From the NCBI GenBank assembly GCA_016800925.1, contig JABCPU010000223.1, positions 47,772 to 111,771 on the forward strand: 64,000 bases of DNA. The letters run 5' to 3'. Made by a program: the position numbers and the translations under genes. The stretch comes from Suillus spraguei (lineage: Eukaryota > Basidiomycota > Agaricomycetes > Boletales > Suillaceae). Below are positions 31,282 to 43,755 of this stretch, one piece after another. Positions within the stretch are counted from its first letter, which is position 1; each line of letters begins with the position of its first letter. Below the pieces are notes generated by a model. That model was given only the letters and a program-made list of their open reading frames with translations. It made no database searches and was not told the origin of the DNA.

Positions 31282-33854
31282 CTATACGCAAGCATTCTGC
31301 AGCACCGATTGCGAGTGTAGGTGTAGGGTCCTTTTGGACAGTCTCCGAGTTAAATGTCGATTCATCTCCATCTTCAGTGCAACCCGTGAAGCTTTGGTGC
31401 AGTAATCGAACAAAATACTGCGCGAGATAGGAAGTTCTTCAGTGAACTTAGACGGCGGCCACCCAAATGCTAATTGCAAAGCCGTCCGTGGGCTAAAGAG
31501 TGATCTCCTCCTAGCGCCCTCGATCGTAGTAATTATTGTCATCACAGGGAGTATACTGTTTCCCTGTAAAGCCTGTCTGTCCTGAATGATTCGCATCCAA
31601 TTTGTATCTTGGAATTGTCCGATACATTGCCGAAGTGGCTGTATGCGATGTTTGATGGGGAGCACGGTCATGTCCAACTCGAGCACCAAGGAGTGAACAT
31701 CTGCAGGATTCTCTTCCTGAACTGCGGCCAATTTGCGTTGCAGAGCACGCTGTCCTGGCCACTTGTCATCATCGAACTCGGCTGCCTCAATCAATGCAAT
31801 AAACGGCAGACTTGACCGAAGGTGCCTGTCAGCCTTGGCCATTCCTGCCACAACCATCAGCAAGGGTATACATATATATCGCTTCGCATACCGATGCCGG
31901 CCTTTAGGATATTGCAGTGCTTACGGTGGACAGTCGACCATGCTGCTCGTTGGCAAGACTTTGAGCAGTATTTCGTGGTCTGGCATCCAGCGCACTGTTG
32001 AAGTCTGGTGCTCGCACTGGTGCACTATAAGAGGTATCAGCATGAAGCAAACTTGACATGGATAAATCCATACCCCGGACCGCCACAGGTTCGTTCATAC
32101 TCTGGACGTGTACACGGCGTTAACGTAGAAAGAATCCTCCAACGTTGCGAAAGGATCTCTTTGAAGGTCAACAGCGAACCCCACAATGTTGGATCGTGCA
32201 TGGCATGAACATAAAGGCGCTGAGAATCGATATGTTGCATGGATATAGAGGCAATACGAACGACCCTATCATAGATTAGCGTCCCTCCCAACTGTTCAAA
32301 ATCCTAATGTCGTAATCCGACCACCTGGACTTGTGCAAGCGATTTTCCGAAGGGAACACACAGTTCCGTAGAAGGACCTCCAGAAGACGACATCGAAGGG
32401 CATGACAAGCACTTTCAATGGGGTTATTAGAACACGCCAGCACGAAGGAGATGTACTGATGTCCAATAGCCATGGTGGCCCGCTTTGTTATGGTCTTTTG
32501 ACAGAAGCTCTCATTGGTGGGATCCAGGTTAGGCTCTGTACCCGGACGGGTTCCTATTCCGGCGAGTGTATTGAGAACTGTGCGTATGGAGGTATGTGTG
32601 AGAAAGAGTTCGCGAATGATAGGGGTCCGCTGGCTTGTAGCAAACATGAATATGAGCGTTTCCTTGCACGTCAATGAGAGAGTATTCAAGGGACTAAGAT
32701 CAAGGTCATGCTTGACCACGTCACGGTCCCTCTGAGCCGCTTCCTTTCCTGCAAAACGTAGGCATTTGAGAGCAGCCAAAACCATAGGGTTCTTCCTCCA
32801 GCGGCTTCGATGAGTGATGTCAAAGGCGGGAGAGGAGTGCTAGGAGACTCATAGTACACGCAGGAGGTGACTACATGGACCATGAATGCGCGAAGCATGT
32901 TGAAGTCTGACGCCAGTGGCGAAGATATGGATCAACAATGCAATCTTCGCGTTTTGATGTCCGCTACCAAGTACCATAGTTCCATGATGATTCGCTCGAT
33001 CTCTGGCGTTGTCCGATAGAGATGTGCGACAACACCAGGAAGCACGCTAGCCACATAGATAAACCGTATTGAGGTGCTGGCAGCTTCCTGCGAGGTTTAC
33101 ACTATAGAACTTGTGTAGACATGCAACTGGGTCATCCCGCAGGACAAGGAAATTATGGTAGAAAAATTGAACCCATGCAGATACCCCACTCCAATGCGAA
33201 TGTATAGCGTCAGACAGCTTCTGACGAAATTGGGGTGCACCGCGTAATTCCCCTTGATTCTCTCCGCATAGGCTACTATGCCCATGATGGACACCTTTAG
33301 CGAGCATAATTGAATGTTGCAGAATCTGAAGTGATCTCATGGGGACGAGCCTTGAATGGAGATGAACGAAAAATAGAGGAATGAGAGCTTTGAAAGTAAG
33401 GACGCAGATGGTCAGAGAACCCTTTAGAAGAGATAGAGCGGTTGAGCGATTTGAGGGACGTAAGCGACGATAATGATCCTCGTTCGATTTGTTTGACTTG
33501 ATTCTAGGGCCACATAAGCACATCAATAATCACCAAGTATACGACCAATTTACTCACTTGCAGCCATGTTGGTATGATTCCCACTGTGACATGATAGGAG
33601 AGTTGGGATAGGATACTGACGCACAGCCTTGAGGCCCTGGTGTACTTAAGAGGAGGCATCAAGAAGAATGGATGCCTCGAGGCTCCTGCTGTTTCGCCTT
33701 GAGACGAATGATTGAGTTTCCAACTGCACTGCAGCCATGCATGAACCATCCGTAAAGCGCGCATAAGTGGGCAGCCGTGGCACATGTCATCGGCTACTTT
33801 TTTTTGGTGCTGTGCAATGTTGAAGCACGCATGAGTAACTAAGGGATAACCCAA
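31282..33854 (-). pseudogene. Hypothetical multi-exon gene, probably degenerate
   Basis: A chain of minus-strand coding-like segments: 33854-33561 (MGYPLVTHACFN ... GIIPTWLQ), intron GTGAGTAA...CCCTAG (33507-33560), 33506-33047 with a segment WVQFFYHNFLVLRDDP, 32900-32785 (MLRAFMVHVVTSCVYYE), 32785-32276 (NPMVLAALKCLRFAGKEA), 31863-31282. A +1 break near 32795 separates IEAAGG from NPMVLAALK. The helical pattern resembles a large agaric-specific hypothetical family sometimes carrying a MYND finger, but no zinc finger is seen here. Function unknown. It could be a real gene with misjudged introns. Confidence 0.4.
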
Positions 33855-33961
33855 AGTTGGGTACTTTGGGTGCTTCGATTTCTGGCCTTGCGGTCAGGCT
33901 TATCGACAATCACGTTGACACCCTCCTGCTTCGAGTGTAAAAAAAGTATCCATAAATCAGT

Positions 33962-36062
33962 CTAGACGACCACCTTGATATACCTATGCCCAGACTGCAG
34001 ATCTGTATCATCATCCAAAGTTTCCTGATCGCCATGACGACCGCTGCCAAAAATCCAAGAAATCACCACAACGGCCATGTATGGATGGGCGATAATAAAA
34101 CCCTCAGTACTTGAGAGACTTGAGTTGAAGGCCTTTGTGTATAGAGTTGTTAGCGAGGAGCTATAATGACTTAGTAGTGACCCATACCCGAAGAAGGCGC
34201 TCCAGCATATTCTCGGAGTGCTTGGAACGTATTTTATTGCCGTAGACTCCTTCAATAGTAGAGAATATGCTGACGGCATTTAGCTGAATGGGCTGCCCAG
34301 TGGTTGTCCATGTCCCAGTAGACCAGGCGCTATCCAATTATAGCTATGATGCATGAAAAGAACAAGGATTACAATTTACTTACATTATGATCAGCAACCA
34401 CCACCTTCGGCTGGTCATTGACCTTCACACCGTACATACTTTTCATCCAACTCCCCCATTGATCAGCGTTCATCCACGTGAATACTACATCTTGTTTGCC
34501 AACATAACTCTTGCGAAGGCGCCACTTCTTTGCGATATCGTTCAACTTCGATGAAACATCGTTTTGGACGTCGTTGGGCGTGGCAGCAATCACAACAAGT
34601 GGGTTATGTGGAGCATTCATTACCTGTTGGAACACATCACGTGAGAGCTCGAGGGAGGTTGGGAGGCGGTTGGCAAAGAGCCAAGTGCTAAGTGTGTCAG
34701 AAATGGATGAGTTAAAGATTGAGGTGGGTTCCTTGGGTCATTATCTTTGAATGCCAGGATGACCCAGGAATCTGTCGTTGGGATGTCGTAACGAGTGAAG
34801 AGTTCCTTGGAGGATGATACAAATACCGGGGGCGACCCGAGGAGTAATTGAGAGTCTTCAGCGACCTTACTCTAAAACATCGTCAGGGCCAAATAAGTTC
34901 ACACAACGCGGTGCACGTACGATGATATTTTCATTGGGTGAAGAAAGTAGGAGAACATACACAACAGGATTTTCATGAACAACGTTGTCAAGATCATGAG
35001 CACTTATGGGTTGCATGGTTCTGTAGCAGACATCAAAAAGCGCCCTATGAGCTTGAAAGAGTTTTCCTTACGGAGATGCTGCCTTGTCAGCAAAAGCCAC
35101 AAGTGGCTCGTACTTTCTACTTCCTGAGTACTCTGTCTTTGCGCCGTGAGAATAGTAGAATAGCATAGGATAACCCGTAACTCCTTGCTTCGAGCATAGC
35201 GACTTGAACTCATCACAATTGACTTCCGCAATATTGAGCTTGTGCTGCATGCGACGAGCAACCTGTACCCACACGGGAGCAAGTTTCTTGCAATGTCCAC
35301 ACCTAATAAACGGCTGTCAAAGCAAATTTTGGCCTATAATTGACGCAGCGTACCACGGCGCAAAGAACTTGACAAATGTAGGTGCTTGTGCCACAAAGTT
35401 GTCAAATGTCTCGCTAGTTAAGGATATCACATCTCCTGAAGGGTTGAATTCCGCTGGCGACGCCTGAACCATCGAATTCTCGTCTACAGGAACGATCTCG
35501 GCCGCCATTTCCTCCTGCTCAACCGCAGTAGAGGTTAACAAAGAAATTGAGGTAGGGTCAGCACGCGCAAGAAGGAAGTCTACAAGGATGTCGTAGTCGC
35601 GATCTTTAGTAAAGGTCTCCACAAACTGCCCGTTTCGGTAGAGGTTCATTTGAGGGTATCCTGTAACACCATTCTCGGTGCACAAGTCTTTCACGATTGA
35701 GAAGGTCTGTTAGTGACCCGGGAAATTTGGAGGGCTCGCTCACCTCCATTCAACGCGCAATTTACCTGCGCCAGATGGATCCCTAGATGAGGTTTTCCCT
35801 CAAAATTGTCTACTACACGGTTCCATGTTGGTTCAAAGTTGCGACAATGCCGACAATATGGGGAAAAATGTTCGATGAACCTACTCTCCTTGTTGAACAA
35901 AAAATAAGGCGCTCTATAAGAAAAGGCACACCAAACACCATCTGCGATGGTCTGCTTGAAATCTTGAGGGGTCAGGACCTGTGAGCCTGCCGCGGGGGCA
36001 GCAGCGACTTGAAGTACGAACCATATTGTGAAAAATGACAATGGTAGCATAGTGAATCTCAT
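33962..36062 (-). CDS. Protein disulfide-isomerase-like, thioredoxin-domain membrane protein
   Basis: Starts at 36062 with a signal peptide (MLPLSFFTIWFVLQVAAAPA). First thioredoxin domain: VLTPQDFKQTIADGVW, then FSPYCRHC after an intron whose removal restores the Trp codon, and NGVTGYPQMNLYRNG. Second domain: SGDVISLTSETFDNFVAQAP, FFAPWCGHCKK (Trp/Cys restored by intron GTACGC...TTATTAG near 35354-35304), NCDEFKSLCSKQGVTGYP. A third, redox-inactive thioredoxin-like part (34635-34369) contains VVVADHN. Near the C-terminus FIIAHPYMAVVVISWIFG is a likely membrane anchor (about 34100-34050), followed by a short acidic tail. At least five short introns. It would act in the ER lumen in disulfide formation or isomerisation, similar to membrane-bound PDI/TMX-type proteins. 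Confidence 0.75.
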
Positions 36063-36245
36063 GCCAGCATGGACGCCTACTAATAGTTGTCCTAAATCAA
36101 GAATGTGTGAGGCTTGGTGATGGTAGTTGAAAGTGAAGTCGTGGCGGGCGCTAAGTGCTTATGAATACTTATGATGGCAATGCGAGATGAATAATAATCA
36201 GAAATCAGTATTAGGCTATTTGGTTCTTACTCACTAACATGATCG

Positions 36246-37014
36246 ATGGAGACATACTACTACTCTCAGTTCAATCATGCGGTCGTTCATGTTGCTCTAT
36301 TCGATAACGTGACAAACGCTGCCGCTATCAGGTCTCGTATTGTTCAGGCCGCTAGAAATCTTAGTGTCGATAGGAACACTGAGCGTGAAGCTGTCAACTT
36401 CGCCTTCATTGATGCACGGCTGGTAGGGATGTCAACTCCAGTCCTCATGTATTGTTACCGACTACGTGTCCCAGATATCAAGCACACTTCACCTTCAGAC
36501 CGCAATTTACCAGGCGCTTTTGGCAGAGGCGCAGGGCCAACTTCGGACTAAAACTGTCCACTCAGAGATACTATGGACACTGAACCCCACCAATAATGTA
36601 CGCGTAGCCACCTGCTCGATGACTGGTTTATTTCACTCATTAAAACATGGATTTAGATCACTGAGGCAATCCGACGATATGGGGTATCGGATGGGTTGAC
36701 CGCCCTCATTGTTGTCCGCGTAGACGTCTCAAATAACCCGATATACAGCGTTGCATGTGCGACATAATCCAAGGGTGTATGGTTCCTTTTCAACTTCTGA
36801 GCCAGATGACGGATTGGTCAATTATCAAAAAGGTGTGTAGCTGCCGCTGTAGCAACAGATCAATGCGATACCAAGAATCTCATCTTATTTCCAGCATTAT
36901 AAATTGGACTTAGAGTCAGCCTTGAAAGAGGTACAAGGGAACATGGATCGAGAGCGATTCATCATCAACAATATTGTAGTAAGTTCGGTAGCAATGAAGA
37001 ATGTCATGGCATGA
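36246..37014 (+). CDS. CGI121: EKC/KEOPS complex subunit CGI121
   Basis: Proposed join(36246..36422,36475..36597,36657..36832,36895..37014). Family hallmarks: METYYYSQFNHAVVHVALF at the N-terminus, EREAVNFAFIDARL before intron 1, LHLQTAIYQALLAEAQG and TVHSEILWTLNPTNN before intron 2, ITEAIRRYG after it, and INNIVVSSVAMKNVMA at the C-terminus. CGI121 (TPRKB in animals) binds Bud32 and tRNA in the complex that makes the universal t6A tRNA modification and affects telomere maintenance. Exon 3 as read is 176 nt, which leaves the frame off by one between VDVSNNP and MVPFQLLSQMTDW. Either an unrecognised splice site, an assembly error or a frameshift is present. A compact single-copy housekeeping gene in a repeat-rich region. 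Confidence 0.8.
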
Positions 37015-37274
37015 ATTCGATTACTGGTGACATCCAGCAAGTCATCTATATCACCCTTATGCGCGATGATGTCAGGTTATGATATCGTTATTTTGACACC
37101 CCATGACGAAGTATGATGGCTGACATGGCCAACGATGCAATAATGGTTGATAGTGGTTGACGATGCTAGCTGTATTGTCAGCCTCCAAATTCTGGTTGAC
37201 ATAAATGTGCGCCTCCGCATCTTTTGAATGCCCAGTATACTGTTTTCATCTTGTCATCATCTCATTGCTTTACC

Positions 37275-39643
37275 ATGGCCCCTACATCTACTGTCATGTT
37301 ACTTTCCGCAGTGCATTCAACCACCGTCCTCTCAGGGCCTTTCGTCACTCCTTCGACCATCTCGCCCACTGGCACAACTGTCCTTACCTATGATCTTTGG
37401 AAAGGTGGCCTCGTGTGCTTTGCAGTCGCTATCGTTTCCGTGGTGGGATATTTCTACCGTCGTCGTCGCAAAGATACTAGTATATCCGAGCCCAAGGTGC
37501 CCGGCCTTGTACCACCAGCCATTTTGCCCCGCAATGACTCAGTGCTTTGCTCACCGTCCGATACGCCATACGATACATCTCCGACCTACGATCGTTCAGC
37601 ACTCCAGTTGGGAAGTAATCGACTGGCCAAGCATGTTGCCTCCACATGCGACGTTGACGTGGTATGTGTTGCTCTCAGCTCCAAATGAGGCTAACAATGC
37701 ACGCTACCAGATCCCTGTGATCAAAACTACTACTGCGGTTACCAGCCAAATAACCGAGGATCAACTGCGTGTTGGCCAGTATGGGGAGGTAGACGTTACA
37801 GAGGCAAACTACGATCGTGGGGTCAAGGTGTGTAATATAGTCTCGCGTCAACAACAACCATTTCATATTCTACCCGTAGCTTTCAGTCCCCAATATCGCT
37901 ATAACTGTTTTCGATGAGGACTTTGTCGGTCCCTTAGTGCGTAACCTGGCCTGTTTTTGACATCAGTGGCTGACCGTGGTACTTATACAGCCTTTCCAGC
38001 GCGCTTTAGGGTTGTCCGACAAGGAAGAGGACGGACCCCGACATGAGGAATTTGACGACGAAGTATCAATTTACTCTTCAGAGTCGGCAGAAGTCACTCT
38101 TCATAATTCCTTGCTATCAGAGGCCGCCGAACCACACGTAGACGTCCCCGAAATCACTTGCGAGTATTACATGACTGTTGTTGCATGCGAGTTGTCTGCC
38201 CGATCGTACAACTTTGACATTTCAGTTGTCGGTACAACGCTTCGGGACGGCGCCTTCCTTACTCCACCGGGTTCCCTATCCTCTGCTTCAACCCTTCTTG
38301 CTAGACCACGTACCCCTGATGACCGCCGATATGGTCTTGTCGAAATGTCCGACTTAGCCAGTGCACTTGCGATTAAGCTCGATACTTCCTCGGATATCGT
38401 TTTCCAGGTATTCGACATACCTCCCGTCGTGCCCATTACCCGTCGCTATGGCCAAGTGAATTTCAGCAAGTACGCGAATGTTCTTAACGCGCAAAGTGAC
38501 ATCCCTTCGCGATGTCACCGTTCTCTTGCTGAAACGCATTTCTTCGGCGAACAGAAGGAGGATCATCAAGGTATCAACTCTCGCCTGATGGACGATCTTC
38601 TGCAGTCTATCGATGAGGAAATCGAATTCTACAATAGCCTCGGCTGTGATGAGGAGTGCGACGACGTCTCTGACGACACTTTTCCAGCGAGGAAACACAC
38701 TTCTCCAACATGGGACTATTTGGACTTCCTCGAAGATGAGACTCGTTCTTTTTCCGTCCGAGAGGATGTCGACTTGTGTCTGGAGCTGAATAGCTGCAAC
38801 GAGCAACTTTCTCCCACCCTCGACTGTTCATGCTCCCTAACCGATGAAAAGGACATCTTTCAAGATCTTTTCGAGGGGTCTGGGCTAAGCTCCGGTCCCA
38901 AACAGAGTAAGTACGGTGCCAACGACGAGCTCACATCGGACCTTCAGCAGCTCTCCACGGACGATTCGGAATCATATCTAGACCGTGTCTCTGATGCTAC
39001 CTCAGATTCTGCGATCCTCAACCTTATCCGACTTCTCGACGAACAGACTGATATCCACCAACAGCCTGTCCATGACTCAATCCCAGAAGTCAACAGCAAT
39101 GGTTTCGACCTCGTTCGATTTGTCAATGAGGACTTACGGCTTTCCGCGGATGACAAGTATTCAATCGTCGACTTCGACCACGACGACGATTGTGACGACG
39201 AGAGTTACCCCAAGTTTCTAGTGACCGCGTCCGACTCGAAGTCGTCATTGTGGGACACAGAAGATGAATCTGTTGATGATTACGGCTCGACTCCTTCCCT
39301 GGCGTCCGTCTCGGATATAGACTCTGAAGATGGGGAAGTCATCATCGCTCCGATGACAGATCCCACTAGCACCTTTTTTCCTGGTTCCAACCACCGTCGC
39401 TCACCCGCTGGATGCTTCTTTGTCACCCCCACCACCCCGACTCAATCTGGTCACTTGATTGACGCACACTTGTGTATCGATGTTGTTAATAGTGAGCCAC
39501 GAACGCAGGATTTCATTGGACACTGTGTTCCGTTCACCGACGAACATTGGTCTGGGATCTCGACTCATGTCGGTCTCGCATCTAAGGAATTCCCGCAGCT
39601 CGACCTCGACCTTCGATTTGGTGGCAATGCCATGACACCATAG
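37275..39643 (+). CDS. Single-pass membrane protein with long acidic Ser/Asp-rich tail (hypothetical)
   Basis: Proposed join(37275..37661,37711..37827,37880..37936,37991..39643), about 737 aa, all exons in phase 0 with GT...AG introns of 49-54 nt. An N-terminal Ser/Thr/Val-rich stretch precedes one membrane segment (GGLVCFAVAIVSVVGYFY, about residues 53-70) and a positive stop-transfer signal (RRRRK). The remaining roughly 650 residues are acidic and Ser-rich with blocks such as DEEIEFYNSLGCDEECDD and DFDHDDDCDDESYP, likely disordered and cytoplasmic. No known domain recognised. 37224 is an alternative in-frame start. Function unknown. Confidence 0.65.
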
Positions 39644-40596
39644 AGTCTTATATCGAGGATGAGGAGCCCTTTGGATCGACATGGCGATGCGTCAAGAGCA
39701 CATTTCGATTGCTGGACTTCCACACGTCCACTGTCGACCTTCACCACCCAGTTTCAACTCTAACGCAACAAAACAAATTCCATTCCCTCATCTTTCCAAC
39801 AGCAGATTTTCTCGAACTTGCACCCTATCGGTTTCTATTTGCATCTCTTCCGACTCAGTCTCGATATCATACAGAAAACGACAAAACTCCACTCTCGTTC
39901 TTTCTATCTCTTGATCTTCTTCTTTGATCTTTTCTCTTCATCTTCAACACTCCTGGATAACTTGGTGGTACTTCCATTCATTTTTTGATCTTGTCCGTTA
40001 TTTTGCAGCAACACAAGATCCGTCTATCCCTAAATCTTGTAAGATCTCTAACTCATATCTCGTTTCCACTTCGCTCACTGTCCCTCCTGTTGTTTGCAGT
40101 ATTCTATCATATTCCCTACGCGCTTGCGTTATCACCCTTGTAAAGCTTTCCGAATTCTGCCTTTTTTCACCATGCTTAGCACCCTTTCGCGCTCTGGTTC
40201 CTGGCAGTTTATTCTTGCAGTCGTCAGTTCATTTTTCAGCACTCCAACGTATCCAAACACATCCTTGTGTCATCATCTTTGTAAAGATTTCTGGTTAATG
40301 CGCCTTCTGTGACTTACCCGGGTTTCTTATGCAGCTCCAATCACTTGCAGTTGGCAATTTCGTTTTGCAGCACGATCCAACGCCATACCCTGCATCTTCG
40401 CGATATACTTGATTCCTCGCGTTTTCTGCCTTAGTTATCCAAGGCCGCCCTTGCAGCCCTGGTTTGATTTGCAGTACGCAAAACATGACAGGCTTCCCTT
40501 ATAACGACAACATAGTGCGTAATTTTTCCGTGGCCTTGCGATAATCGCAAGGCTCCAGTGATTTCTGGTCATTGTTTCAGGCTCATCTCAATTCGC
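39644..40596. other. 3' flank and pyrimidine-rich non-coding DNA
   Basis: T/C-rich, no convincing gene. The right half has phrases (TTTTTCAGCACTCCAACGTA, TTGTAAAG) that look like very degenerate relatives of the tandem repeat that follows. Confidence 0.4.
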
Positions 40597-41190
40597 AGTT
40601 CAGTACCACATGATATCTCAGTCTACCCTTGCATTCCTTCTGTCATCCTTGCGTGGATTAAAATGCTCGCAGCTCTTTACGAGCTTACAGCACTCTCTTA
40701 CACCACCTTGGTTGGTTGTGGATACTTTCCTCCTCTTCCGCGTCACAGTTGAGCACTGCATGATGTTTTGGCTCACCCTTGCCTTCCGTCGCCTTGCAAC
40801 AGCAAACTATCACGGTTCTTTACGAGCTTGCCACATTTTTCGCACTACTTTGGGTGGTCGTGGATGTATTCTTCCTCTTCTGCGTTGTAGTTCAGCACCA
40901 CATGATACCTCAGCCCACCCTTGCCTTTCGTTGCCCTTGCATGATTTCAAACGCCCGTGGTCCCTATAAGCTCACGACACTTTCTTACACCACTGCGGCT
41001 AGTCACGGATATCATATTTCTCTCCGCGTGTGGCGCAGCTTGCCACCGCATGATACCTTGTTCCACCCTCGCTTTACGGTCCTCCCGTTGCTACCAGTAT
41101 GCAGTAACTGGCAACGTTTCCTACACGTCAGGTGGATTATTCTTCGTAACCATCCATGGTCGCTCTTATTTCTGGGCGTTGATATATCCT
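40597..41190. repeat. Degenerate tandem repeat, unit about 145 bp
   Basis: Four recognisable units begin at 40597, 40747, 40889 and 41037, each opening with a form of AGTTCAGCACCACATGATA and continuing through CTCACCCTTGCCTTCCGTCG, then TACGAGCTTACAGCACT and CTTACACCACTTTGG. Unit lengths are 150, 142 and 148 bp. The fourth is much diverged. Not coding. Confidence 0.7.
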
Positions 41191-41374
41191 CGGCCCACTT
41201 TGACTTGCGAGATTCACTATCACCGTCATTCCTCAACAATTGCTTCCCATGACATGGCATGTCTACTACCCTCATGGCGACTTGCAGAATAGCAAGGTGC
41301 ACACGGCCGGCCACCACAACCCTCCACGTTCCGTGGAAACTTCTGACGGCTTATTCCGACCCACCGAGACCTTC

Positions 41375-41505
41375 ACGACCTTTATGACTTTCACGACTTT
41401 TCACGACTTTTCACGCCTCATGACTTTCACGACTTTTCACGCCTTATGACTTTCACGACTTTCACGACCTTTTACGACTTCTCATGATCTTTCACGACCT
41501 GATCA
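41375..41505. repeat. TTTCACGACT-type minisatellite
   Basis: Irregular copies of a roughly 10-bp motif (TTTCACGACT, TTTCACGCC, CTTTATGA) repeated across 130 bp. Low complexity. Confidence 0.65.
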
Positions 41506-41749
41506 AGTTTCTTTAGCTGATCTTCACGACTTGTCAACAACCTTATCACCTTGCATGTTGTGCGCCCTGCATGACGATCCACGGAGACCCGCACAATGCA
41601 TTCTTGCCGCTGCCTTCGTGTGACGAGTCACTCAGCCGTACGAAGCGCAAGCGTCTCATGGCCCGCTGACTTCACGACCCTCGTAACCTCTTATGCCTCT
41701 CGAGACTGTTCATACTACATAACCTACCTACTTTGCCCCTTCAACCCAC

Positions 41750-42000
41750 CATGGCCTGCGGCAAACATCGGTATGTGAGCAACTACTATACTACACAATC
41801 TGCTTTGATACGCTACCTGCAGTTCAGAAATTGCACCCTTCATTTCAACTGCATTATGACCCCGAGACCATTCATGGCCGATTTTGACCCCTCCATCCAC
41901 TTTGGACTGCTGCAAACATTGGTAAGTGATTACTATCTTACACGATTTCCTTCTGATTCACCATCTGTAGTCCGACGACTTGCACCCTTTTAAATTTACT
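41750..42000. repeat. Diverged direct duplication of about 90 bp
   Basis: A block beginning CTGCGGCAAACATCGGTATG (41756) recurs at about 41912 as CTGCTGCAAACATTGGTAAG, both ending in TTGCACCCTT. The offset of about 156 bp is near the unit length of the tandem repeat upstream. Confidence 0.55.
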
Positions 42001-42248
42001 CGTACTTCACTTTTGTTCAACGCCTTCTTTCGGCGACTTGCGCCCCTTTACCAAGTTTTTACTTCAACTTCAGATCTTTCTATCTTTTTTGTCTACTTTT
42101 ATGGCAATACATTTTTAATTTTGCGAATATGATTATCCTGCTGCCAAGTCATAGCGTGAGTGAGTTTGTTTGTTGGTTTTGCGATTTGCCGTGACTTATT
42201 TGGAAGTCCGATCGATACAAGCGTGCGTGTGAGTATTCCTAGAGCACA

Positions 42249-42788
42249 GTGCTGCACAGTGTGCACTGGACAGTGTGGACGCCATGCATACATGCTGTGA
42301 TTCGTTCACTCGTAATACATCACGACTTTACAGTTACTGCCACAGCGCTCGGTGACCTCCAGCCTAAAGAGATTCGGAATATTGAGGGATTGTCTCGCTT
42401 CCTCCTTCCCTCCTTATTCTCCGATCTCCAATATGTAGCTCGTGATAGGGCTATCATTACGCTCATCGCAAGTAGATTGTCTTGCGATGCCATTATTATC
42501 CCACACAAGCAACCTCCGACCAGCATTCAACCCAATCTCGAGAAACTCCAGACATTGATGCTCAAACTGCAACGCACAAGTAAAACAACGAAGGGAAAAG
42601 CCTTGATCCTGCTGGAGTTGTGGGATGACGTCGTCCGCCTGGTGATAGAAAAGCTTCTTAGTCACCAAGTGGCACCCCGAAGTAAGACCTCGAACACCCC
42701 TCGAGTTCAACGCGCCCAACGGCGCTCAACGGCAACACCTTCAGTCTCCCTCTCACTTAGAAAACCATCAAAAACAATATATAGATAG
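42249..42788 (+). CDS. Hypothetical reading frame upstream of the LINE-like remnant
   Basis: A 179-codon frame with a helical central part (IEGLSRFLLPSLFSDLQ, LQTLMLKLQRTSKTTKGKAL) and a basic Ser/Arg tail. It is not recognised. It ends 24 bp before the next frame on the same strand and may be part of the same mobile element. It may also be a chance frame. Confidence 0.3.
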   Translation: MLHSVHWTVWTPCIHAVIRSLVIHHDFTVTATALGDLQPKEIRNIEGLSRFLLPSLFSDLQYVARDRAIITLIASRLSCDAIIIPHKQPPTSIQPNLEKLQTLMLKLQRTSKTTKGKALILLELWDDVVRLVIEKLLSHQVAPRSKTSNTPRVQRAQRRSTATPSVSLSLRKPSKTIYR

Positions 42789-42812
42789 GTACATACTCAC
42801 TTTACTACTAAC

Positions 42813-43505
42813 ATGCCACCAGGAAAACCCGCCACCGGCCCTTCAACCACGCAGTCAAAAGCTCGGTCACCGACCCCCCCGCCTGCTCCTAACACTAGGC
42901 GAACAAGTCGGAACCCGACCTCTCTAGAAGACATCATGGCGACCCCTCATGATGTCATGGACACCGACAGCGCGGAGAATTTCCTGACTTCTAAACTTCT
43001 GTGTATAGAGGGTCAACCTTTCACCCTAATCAATCTTTCCTCAATTCTCTTTCATATTACTCCAATGTCCTCTGTCACCCCTGCCCCGGTCCATGCGGCA
43101 ATACGTGCAGTAGCATTCTTACTAAGGAAACACACAGCATGCGAGATAGCCGAAGCCGCAGCAAAGAATCTAGCTACCTCCCTAACTGACGCACTAACTA
43201 ACACCTTATCCAACCGCATAGTAGACCACACGGTCGCAGCTTGCCAACGTTCACGCAGCATCGGAAACTCTTGCAAAAACCGCCCAACAAACCGAAGACA
43301 CGCTGGCCATATCACTAGACAAAGCAGAGCGACTACACCGCTACGCAAAGGATGGAAGAACAGAACAGGGAGTATATCTATTGCCGCAGATCGCTTAGAA
43401 GAAACAGCAGACGCTCTCTATGCCACGGTTACTGACTGCCAAAACGCCGTAGTAAGCGATGGCGTGTATGAAGAGATGCAGAATTGCAAAAGAAGCTACC
43501 CATGA
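42813..43505 (+). pseudogene. LINE ORF1-like (gag-like) remnant
   Basis: A Pro/Ser/Thr-rich N-terminus is followed by ENFLTSKLLCIEGQPFTL, PAPVHAAIRAVAFLLRKH and AAAKNLATSLTDALTN. The middle (about 43245-43365) shifts frame (NVHAASETLAKTAQQTEDTL lies in another frame), and the original frame resumes with SIAADRLEETADALYATV. This matches the pattern of the first protein of non-LTR retrotransposons in agaric genomes, as I recall it. No zinc knuckle or reverse transcriptase follows. A 5' fragment, which is the less usual remnant of a LINE. Confidence 0.45.
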
Positions 43506-43755
43506 TGTTTCTTGTACTCGCCGGCACCATATTTGAGAACCTCCGAGTCGTCGTGCAAACTCGCTAAGATTTTCTATTATTCAGTCACAAGTCATACATT
43601 CACGGTTTTTAAATATTTTTCTATCCTGAAATTTTTGTTGCTCGAGCACCAGTAAAATTTGAACAGAAGCAAGTATTCCCGCCACACACTATTTACATGC
43701 GGTGCCATTAACCACATTGCACCAACGAGAAAGCAGAAACATAGCTTACCGTAGC

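Noticed and set aside
40597..41190. CRISPR-like array
   Set aside because: Repeats are contiguous, about 145 bp and degenerate, without short conserved repeats separated by unique spacers, and the genome is eukaryotic.
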